The notes beneath the pieces are model-generated. The model made no database searches. It had not been told where the DNA came from and saw only the letters and a program-made list of their open reading frames with translations. Source: Eleusine coracana subsp. coracana (taxonomy: Eukaryota > Streptophyta > Magnoliopsida > Poales > Poaceae). From it: a stretch of 64,000 bases of DNA. Of the stretch, positions 56,081 to 64,000 are shown in pieces (the stretch's first letter is position 1; each line of letters begins with the position of its first letter). The stretch is taken from positions 5,095,501 to 5,159,500 of the forward strand of contig CM064427.1 in assembly GCA_032690845.1 (NCBI GenBank), written 5' to 3'. The translations under genes and the position numbers were made by a program.

Positions 56081-56606
56081 GGCATTTTGGCCCATGTAGC
56101 CGTGTCCAGTCGAAAGGACACTGTTTGTGTAACTTTTCTGTAAGGTAGTGGATAATTTGAAAAACATGTGCTGGGTATTTGGTCTCATGTTTTCATAATA
56201 ACAACTAGCAAAGTGACCCGCGCTATAGCACGGCTAGTCTTTTACGGTTAAATACATACAAATTAATAAGTATATTTATCAAAACTTGGTTATGTGCTAA
56301 ATGGTATTGAGTGCTTTTTTAATATCATACTAATAATTAAAATTTAAAATGGGTCACTCGACAAACTCATAATACATTTTCTTTTTAGTGCTCTCAAGTA
56401 ATCAATTAATATTACGACTTACTCAAGAAATAGTATGAAAAGATTTTATTCATAGTGAAGGTGCATCAGTGTCATTGACTAATTTAGAGAAGCAATGCTA
56501 AATTGTGCTTCACCTTAATATTATACAAATATAATCCACATTTTTTTGAGCCTATATAATCCACATTTAGGCATCATTGATTACTTATTTTATAAAAATC
56601 ATACTA

Positions 56607-58759
56607 CTTCATTCCGAAATTGTTATCACCATTGAATTTTTAGTTATATGTCAGTTTTACTCAAAATATTTCTTCAAATATGAAAAGTTATAAGTTATAT
56701 ATAAATTTTGTCTAGTGATAAAATAAATCATGAGAAAATACATGATAAAATTTGAAGGACCGAGCAAGACGACTAGAAGGGGGTGTGAATAGGTGACTTA
56801 ACAAATTTCTTATGAAACAAATGACCTTTCCTATTTTTCACCCGACGCATATCACTTCCGACCTACCACGATCTCGTAGTCACAACGGACATACAAACCA
56901 TAGGAATAGGTTAGGAAAATTCTCAAAGCAAAGCGGAAGCAAAAATTAAAACAAAATTTAAAGCCAACTCCTTGATCAAGGGCAACCAGTTAAGTGCTAA
57001 TGATAAACAGAAGCACTTACTTAATATGGCAGCAACAGGAAAAAACAACTTAGGAGCTATCTGATCACGCGTGCTTGCAAAAACTGGTCAGTTCAATTAA
57101 TATAAGCTCACAAGTGCAAATCGGCAGGCAATGTTGCATACGCATAAACAATTAGACAAGCAAGCTGGAAATACTACTATGCGGTAACAGAGAGTGGTTA
57201 ATTAAGCTAATTAGTACACCGGCAGGCAGCTAATAAAAACTCTTACGCCAACAAGAAAAGTAACAGTTGTGATAGGAGCTACTGCTAGTTCAAAACAGTA
57301 CACAAGACAATAATTTAACTAACCAGTAACAGGAAAAGCAGACATCTAGATAATAGGAGCATGCAAATAATGTTCTAAGAAAAGTGCTACGGCAAAGCAC
57401 AAGCCATGGCAAATATTTAATCATTTGAGAAAGCAAGCCAATCTCAGTTCAGTGCACATCGATCAAGCAAGCATCACAGGGTGCATATGCTGAAATAAAC
57501 AAATTGATTGGCTGGACAAGTTCAGCGTTGCAGGGAACACAAAGCTATAGATTTTAGTTCAGAATAGAGACAAGCTAACAGCGATTTAAGCTGCCAAAAC
57601 AGAGGTGAAAAAGTTGACCACTTGTTGCTGTCGCTGAAGCTCTTGCAGTTCGAACTATGACCAGCCTGTGATGCTCACCATGCTTCTGTCCAGACCTGCA
57701 AGCTGCTGCCGTCTACCTATGTCTGTTCGGTGTGCGCTCTTTGCGAGTTGTTCGCTGCTGCCCGTTTGTTCTTCAGACCTGCATACAGACACAACGAACT
57801 CTCCAAGAATTGACCGCAATGACAAAAAAACCTGAATCCCTTGCGGTAGGAGAAACAGAGCAAGGAGGAGCCCAGGTGAGATGAACTAGCGATGTGAGAA
57901 TCCAACTCGTTTACCAAGAAAACAATCAGTTAACAAACACAAAGTGGAGCAGAAGAACTTTAACCAACTGTCATGGGTAGTCAGCCTGGCACCTATTGTA
58001 GACCTCGACGAACTGAAGAACACAAAGCAGGGCTCTGAGATCTAATAGAAAACCCAACCAAACCGATATCATAAATCACAAGAAATAAACCACAGCCTCA
58101 CTGCATCATGCGACACTTAGTCCAAGTGAAATCCCCAAGAAAGATTATGATTTGAGCATCAATTTCGGGAATTTCGTGGAACCCTAGAGAGTGGGGAAAA
58201 CTCGCGAAATCTGAAATTAAATGGTGCTCGTGAGGAAATTGATTCAATCCATGACATAGATTACTTCTCACATGTCCTAGCACCTAGATCCCCAACAAAT
58301 CCCGAGCCAAATCTCAGCCGAAAATTCCACCTTAAAAATAGTTTCGAAAATAGAGAAAAAGAGAAATTCGAGATTTAGTGAGAGAGCAAGATCTTAAGCA
58401 CGAATTTAAATCTCATATTATTGATACTTGTATATAAGATTCATGGATATATGGTTAGAAAATCACACTCTTCCTCCCACTATTTGGAAGATAAAGAGAT
58501 GTCTTACACATCTTTTTCTTTCCACTAAAACATGAAAACCTCTTCTAGCACTTTGAAATGAAAAACCTAGCAAAGCTAAGGGAAAGAAAGACACCTCTTC
58601 CACCAGCCCTACTTCTCCTTATATAGGCAATTACTCATCACATATTATAAAATATGGCACATATTCACATGGTTTCTCAAAAAAAAAATTCAATAAGACG
58701 AATGGTCATAAGTAACCAAACAAATCAACGACGATAACAATTTTAAAACAGAGTGAAAG
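56607..58759. mobile_element. Stowaway-like MITE split by a 1.9-kb insert
   Basis: The left half starts CTTCATTCCGAAATTGTTAT after TA (56,605-56,606). The right half ends GATAACAATTTTAAAACAGA, GTGAAAG before TA (58,760-58,761) and carries the AATAAGACGAATGGTCA core typical of these MITEs. The halves are complementary at their ends. Confidence 0.65.
56753..58679 (-). mobile_element. Solo-LTR-like insert, ~1.9 kb
   Basis: On the minus strand it begins TGAGAAACC and ends GGTCCTTCA, with a TATATAAGGAG promoter-like site near 58,620. It interrupts the MITE. Contains the CTAGAAGGGGGTGTGAATAG motif common in grass repeats. No target duplication can be shown, so classification is tentative. Confidence 0.4.
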
Positions 58760-60949
58760 TATATACCAACATAGTCCTATACACTCCCTTTGACCAGGAG
58801 TCATTGTCGCCAGGTGCTGCCATTTCCTCACTCTTCCCACGCCTGCTTATCATACCACTTGGTTGATCATCATAGTGACTCCTTGTTCGTGTCACCTTCT
58901 CATCATCCCAACATTGACCAAGCCTTGGCTCTCTCGACTGCTCGTCACACTACTTAGTTCATCTTCACCCTAGCTTGTTGTCCTTCACGATAGGTGTCTT
59001 CTTTGTTACCCCCCTTCCCCTTGCCCCTTTGGCAAAGAGCTATTGCCACCACACATCACCTCTCTCATCTACTCGTCATATCACTCATTAGGTGTCGACA
59101 CAGTAGGAGGAGCATGTCGATGTATGTGGAGGACCGTAGATCTGGCCGGTCTTCACCTGTCGCCACCGATATTGAGGGGCCTTGGGTGCCACCATGCCAT
59201 CGTGTCCCAATTGCCACTGCCTTTACGTCATCAGATGCATCACCGCCTCCCTGATTCTCGTCGCTTTTGCTCAGTGCTGAGCCTAGATATCGTTGCCACG
59301 TCTTTCTCTTCCTTGGAATCCTAGATAAACTACACAATATACTATCCCCCCTCCGCCAGTTAATCATCATCCTAGTTTGTTGATCTGCTTAATTACCCTC
59401 CCTATCCCTCCCCCCAATTATCATACAATAAGTTTTGTTCCTCAAATAGTATTTCCTTCTCATAGAAGAAAAGAATTGTATGAAAATGAACCCTAGGAAT
59501 CATGTAATATGTCCTAACGTTATTGGGTCATCCCAGAGTTTAAAAACCAATTTGTGTTCTTCTATTTTTAAAATGATTAGCATGCATTTGGATTTGTGAG
59601 GAAGGGGGTTATGTTTATTTGGATTTCTGTTTTTAGTCTTTATTCCTTATACGGGTATTGTGTATTCTACATTTTTCATAATGACAATCATGAGTAATCA
59701 ACACTTGTTGAGGGAGCGCGAAGTCATCAGCAATTTTTGTCAGGGCGTCTTTCATGCGACCATGCTATAACAAATATATAGGAGGGAAAGAGGGACAACT
59801 ATCGTATGGGGATGGCGACCGACAACACTTGTTTATGGTGAAGGTACGCTCGAAGCTGGGAGCATATGCAAAGCCGTGTGAGTTTCGAGGTTAATGTCAC
59901 TATCATTTACTTTACCATCCTTCATGCATGTGGGATGCGGCATACAAAGAGATCCTATGATTGCATGTTGATGAGCAAATATCATAGTGTCATGGTGGTA
60001 ACATGCATGGCCATGAGCGTGAGTCTGCAGTGCTTGGCCCTCTGTCACGAGTCGTGCATCCTTGCAAGATGAGGACAAAGAGGTCTTCCAAAATAAAAGA
60101 TCTTCCAAAATAAAAGATTTAGTAGGAAGCTAAAAAGCATGAAAACTATTTATTTGGAAAGAGTCCAGAGAAACATGGACTCACGTTGGGCAATTTAGTT
60201 GAGGAGTTTTTTCTTTAGAAAGAAAAAACATTGGCAATTACGTGCCTACGGAAGCAATGCAAATTCAGACTTTTTGTTATTATTAGTAGTCTCTTTTTCT
60301 GATTAATCATGACTCTTAGATCTTTATAAAATTTAACGGCTAGAATTTTGTCTTTTTTCGATTAATGTGGTAATTTCGTGGTCTTGAGAGCGAACGTGGT
60401 GGATCCTTTTTCTCTTCAAATAAGAAGATAATAAATAATAAATAATTTCTTTGTATTTTTTCTTCATTTAATATTATCTAGATTTTTAGAATGAAGATGA
60501 TGATGTTGCCTCTTTTTGGCATACGGTGTTTTTGTCAATTGATGAGAAGGGTACCAGGAATTGAAGGAGAGAGTAGAAGAAGGGAGTTTGGTAGTCCCTG
60601 TTCCTTGCCTGTCTTACTTTGAGAGTTGAAGAAAAGAATTTGATACCGAGCTTTATTTCATTTTTTTCATGAGTATAGAGGGAAGAATTGAGCCATAAGT
60701 TATCTTCTAAACTCTTATCCAATTAGCACTCATTTCGTACATTGTAGACTAGAGAAAGTTGATCCATGAATTCCCTTTTCTCAATCCACTCAAATTCCCT
60801 TTCCCAAACTTTTAGTCTCCTTGTGTACTCTTCTCATGTGCTGCCCCTAACTAAACTTGCTGATTTAATAGAATGCCTGGTGCTAGCAGTTTAATCTTTT
60901 TACGTATTTCTTTTAGTTTGACATTCTAGTGGGGACAGCCAATTCCTTG

Positions 60950-61830
60950 GAGCCTGAGGTTGTCCGCACTGGGAGACTGTAAAGGAGCCTGCAGTACCGG
61001 TGTAGCGTAAAAAACGCTGGACCAGTCTCCGGTAAATGGAGCGCTACGGACGAGCGCTACCGCCGATGTGGCGTGGGGCTCACGTGCCCATTCCAACTAC
61101 CCCCTTCTCGACCGCGCGGAGGAGGCCGACGCCCAGCACAGCGGCGATGGAGCGTAGACAGAGGGGGCCGGAGAGGGCCACCGCCGGGCCGCAGGGAGCT
61201 CGAGGCGGAGAGAGAGAAGAGGGGAGAGGCGAATAGAGAGGAGCTCGAGCTAGATCCGCGCCCTGGCCGCCGAATGGGCGGGGAGCTCGAGCGCTGCCGG
61301 GCTGCGGGGAGCTTTAGGCAGAGAGAGAGAGGAGCTTGAGCTAGATCTGCGCCCTGGCCGCCGGATCCGCAGGGAGCTCGAGCGCCGCCGGAGAGGAGGG
61401 GCCCGGCGGACGGCGATGCTCGCTGCGGGGGAGGACGCGCGACGGAGCCCATCGCGGCGGAGGAGGGAGCACGGCGAAGCCTGACCATCGCGGCGCGGAG
61501 GGAGGGGGTGCGTCCATGGAGCTCGGTGTGGAGGGCAGCGCGGGAGAGGCGGGCGGGCGTGGAGGGCGGCGCGAGAGGGGCGCGGCCGCGGGCTCGCCGG
61601 CGGGGCCTGCTTTGTGGAGGGAGTTGCGCACTCGCGATGACGGAAGGGAAGGAAAGAGAGAGATTGGGGGAGGAAAGAGGACCGGAATAGAAAAATAGGG
61701 AAGAGAGACTGACATGTGGGTTCTATAGAAGATAGTTGGGATAGAGAATAAAATATAGAGTATAATAAGTATGAAAAAAAATAATATATAAAAAAAATCT
61801 TGATAATTAAAATACATAGAGGATGAATTT
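60950..61830. other. GC-rich block with ~100-bp internal duplication
   Basis: GAGGAGCT-x-GAGCTAGATC then CGCCCTGGCCGCCG occurs at about 61,229 and 61,329. Overlapping frames on both strands are alanine/arginine/proline low complexity. Possibly cargo of an unrecognised DNA transposon. No domain seen. Confidence 0.35.
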
Positions 61831-61921
61831 AAAGAAACACAAGTACAGTCAGTGTGAGTAGAAGAGTGGTCAATCCCCGACCGGAACAGTGTAGCGTGAC
61901 GGCCCGAACACGACAGGGGCC

Positions 61922-61928
61922 ATATAAG
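61922..61928 (+). promoter_or_regulatory. TATA-like box of array copy H
   Basis: ATATAAG, about 170 bp upstream of the ATG at 62,095. Confidence 0.45.
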
Positions 61929-62094
61929 CTGTGCTGACCAGCGGTACTGCTGAACGCCTGGCTGAATCTTATTTTCTCATTCTCTCCCCATTCCTTTCCA
62001 CGCTACTACCACCGCTCTGTTTCCGGTGATCCACGCTTTCCCAGCTTGTAGCTACCTTTCGTGCGCTACGCACTTGCGCCAGCTCAATCGCGCC

Positions 62095-62541
62095 ATGGCA
62101 TAGCCTCCGGACCCGTCGGAGTTCGCCGTCGCGGTCGCCGTCGCCGTCGGATACGCCCACGTCCTGGACAAGGTCCTCGGCTTGCTACAGGGGACCTCGC
62201 CGGCGCGCAGCCCCGTCGTCGCCGTCGCGCTCGCGGTCCCCATGCTCGCGGCCTACCTCGTCGTCGTCACGCTCGCGTTCGCCGTCCGCGTCGCCGCCGA
62301 TGGGTACGCCCAGATCGTCGCATGCGGCGGCGAGGATGTCCTGGCGGCGCGGGTCGCGGCCATGTCGCCGGCGGCGATCCTTGGCTGGGTCGCTAGTGCC
62401 GTGCTCAAGCTCGCGGTTTATCTGATTATCTTCAGTGCTCTCGTCGTCACTCTGCTTCACTTCGCTTCAGTGATTCAGTTCACTTCGTATGGGCTGGCCA
62501 AGCCGAACGAAGACAGTACGAAACTGCATACGGATCTGTGA
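62095..62541 (+). pseudogene. Array copy H: near-complete, stop at codon 3
   Basis: ATG GCA TAG opens the gene; D has ATG GCT TCG, so TCG to TAG is one substitution. Beyond it the frame is open for 146 residues: DPSEFAVAVAVAVGYAHVLD (one extra AV), VLGLLQGTSPARSP, helix 1 (VALAVPMLAAYLVVVTLAFA), loop ADGYAQIVACGGEDV, MSPAAILGWVASAVLK, helix 2 (LAVYLIIFSALVVTLLHF) and a 24-residue extended tail ending KLHTDL. The rest shows no decay, so the stop is young, a sequencing error, or bypassed. The next in-frame ATG (62,239) lies inside helix 1. Confidence 0.65.
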
Positions 62542-63830
62542 ATTCCCTCACTATTAGGAAATTGGTTAAAGTTGATTATAGGTTAATCAGTGAAGCCTTT
62601 GGACGTAAATGCTCTGGCGAGCAGTGGTATAAATTGGCGGTTCTAACTATTCGATTCGTTAAGCTCCGTCCAGTCAGCCGGCGACTAAGTCGTTTTGGAG
62701 TACTCGGACAAGGCTTGCTATTAGTACTAGCCTTCATCATGATGTATAGTGGTCTACTGAGAGGTTGATGCAATGTCAACGTTTCTGTTACGAAGGATCT
62801 TTTCAGTATTATTGCTGCATGTTTATGTTTCATGATCTAAAAGAATCTCACTTCTACTCAGTAGTATATGAAATACATCAAGTAGCTGCAATTAGTGAAC
62901 ATCATACTTTGATCGAGAAATTTAACTCGGTCTCTAGATTTCTCCTTTCTGATGAGTTCATGGTCATGATCATGTTAAATCATAAGTAGTTTTACTGTTT
63001 AAAATATTAACTATTAGTTTTGAATATTGATTAATAGTTCGAGGATAATTTCGTAATTACATGATTTTGTATTTATTTTACAATAGAAATCTCGCGGAAG
63101 GAACGCGTCGTTCGTGTCCCTGCAACTCGCGTTGGTCCAGCTCGCGGCTCGCGCCATCGTCGGAACATCAGGCACAGTCAACTGCACTTGTACAACCCTT
63201 CAAACACGGCCGCGCGCGGAGCAAACACCTTAAAGCCGCACTTTACTAGCAGATGGGTTGATCCGGAAATGGAAGGGAGCAGTACTGCACATGCAGGGAC
63301 AGACTTGGTTTGACTTTGACTGATTTTAAAAATACATTGACACAGAAAAATTAAAGCATCCGCCTCCGTTTTTCCTTATCTTTCCCTAAGTCCTAAGAAA
63401 GAGCGAGAGAGTTAGGTCCCCTTTGGGACAAAGAATTTTTTTTCATACTATTTGAATTTTATAGGAAAAATTACTACGGAGCCCATTATAACATAGAATT
63501 GTCCTTTAAGTTCCTACAAAATTTCTATAGGATAGCTTTCTTCATGTAAATTATTTCTAACATGAGGTCTAACCTTATGTAAAATTTCTTTGAGTCTCGC
63601 TTTTCTCTAATTCCCGTGTATTTTCTGTGTGTGTTCAAAAGCTTCATATATAGGTTTGCTACGTTTTCAATTGCAATAGATAGCTAACTCCAATCCTATA
63701 TTTTTTCTGTTCCTACGTTTTTACAATGCTGCGTTTCAAAGGAAATGTTAATATGCTCTATTAGTATCGAATTATAAAAAAAAGGACGGTCATGAAGACT
63801 GACAACCCATCATGCAAAACGGTGATTGCA
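62542..63830. other. 3' flank of copy H and unassigned AT-rich DNA
   Basis: The first ~100 bp matches the D and F 3' flanks (AGGTTAATCAGT, TAAATGCTC). The rest shows no supported gene or transposon. Confidence 0.5.
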
Positions 63831-63831
63831 T

Positions 63832-64000
63832 GGGCGGAGCCACAGGTGCTGCAACACCACTGTGATACACAAAATACAACAAAAATATACTTCATTTTAA
63901 TTAATTGTTAGTCTAAATGCCTTGTATTTTCAGTCTAATCTACGCTCATCTTAAGTGTCCAGCTACTAGGGAGAACCCCCTTTGGTTTGTAGCTCCTCCC
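63832..64000. mobile_element. hAT-like MITE, partial at window edge
   Basis: GGGCGGAGCCACAGG on the left, with GTAGCTCCTCCC at the window end as a possible inverted partner. Similar to common grass hAT MITE ends. Target duplication not visible because of the window edge. Confidence 0.4.

Larger units (their letters stand above)
56205..60428 (-). mobile_element. Helitron, 4.2 kb with nested inserts, minus orientation
   Basis: The minus 5' end A|TCTTCTTATTTGAAGAG at 60,428 is followed by the GATCCACCACG block, similar in position to that in the 44.7-kb Helitron. The 3' end has hairpin CCGTGCTATAGCGCGG, then GTCACTTTGCTAG|T at 56,205. A Stowaway-like MITE with an LTR-like insert is nested. The remaining DNA (58,760-60,280) shows no supported gene. 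Confidence 0.65.

Noticed and set aside
61036..61817. Several 60-158-codon frames on both strands
   Set aside because: GC-rich low complexity with internal duplication; no conserved motif, overlapping in all frames.
1..64000. CRISPR arrays, rRNA, tRNA genes, bacterial operons
   Set aside because: None seen; repeats are tandem or transposon-derived, and no cloverleaf-type tRNA box pattern was noticed by eye. A tRNA-finding program was not available.

Overview
This window looks like an intergenic-to-genic stretch of a grass (Poaceae) nuclear genome. The signs are nested plant transposons (Tat-type Gypsy, Copia, CACTA, Helitron, hAT, PIF/Harbinger, Stowaway-like, L1 LINE, TRIM), GC-rich short genes beside AT-rich intergenic DNA, plant splice and TATA signals, and a MEG/ESF1-type cysteine-rich peptide. 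There are no bacterial operons, CRISPR arrays or rRNA. The species cannot be fixed from sequence alone; a panicoid grass is a guess.

Left part (1-10.8 kb): the 5' end of an F-box gene leaves the left edge on the minus strand. It is followed by a poly(A)-tailed retrocopy with a 16-bp target duplication, an L1 reverse-transcriptase remnant, and a 3.9-kb minus-strand Helitron carrying pieces of a captured host gene. Exon-like pieces of an unidentified minus-strand host gene lie at 9.8-10.8 kb. Further exon-like pieces, possibly of the same gene, resume at 23.5-24.0 kb.

10.8-23.2 kb: a complete but decayed 12.4-kb Tat-lineage Gypsy element. It has ~590-bp LTRs, gag-protease-RT-RNase H-integrase with stops and one frameshift, five ~110-bp tandem repeats, and a ~3.8-kb antisense gene. 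It sits directly at a predicted splice acceptor of the interrupted host gene.

24-29 kb: a GC-rich unassigned block, a duplicated block with a Tourist-like insertion in one copy, a TRIM remnant, and an intact two-exon minus-strand gene for a secreted cysteine-rich peptide (27,017-27,466), visible only after joining its exons.

29.8-62.5 kb: nine copies (A, B1, B2, C, D, E, F, G, H) of one small, apparently undescribed gene family. Members share a DPS-x-FA-x-x-VAVGY-x-H-x-LDK amino end and one or two hydrophobic segments. Copies C, D and E are intact; A, B1, B2, F, G and H are truncated, frameshifted or carry a stop. Upstream and downstream flanks were duplicated with the genes. The array is punctuated by a CACTA element, a Harbinger-like MITE, hAT elements, three Helitrons, a Copia element with a 2.6-kb CACTA inserted in its RT active-site box, and Stowaway-like MITEs. 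Comparing copies exposes several filled and empty insertion sites. This array is the best candidate for a previously undescribed system.
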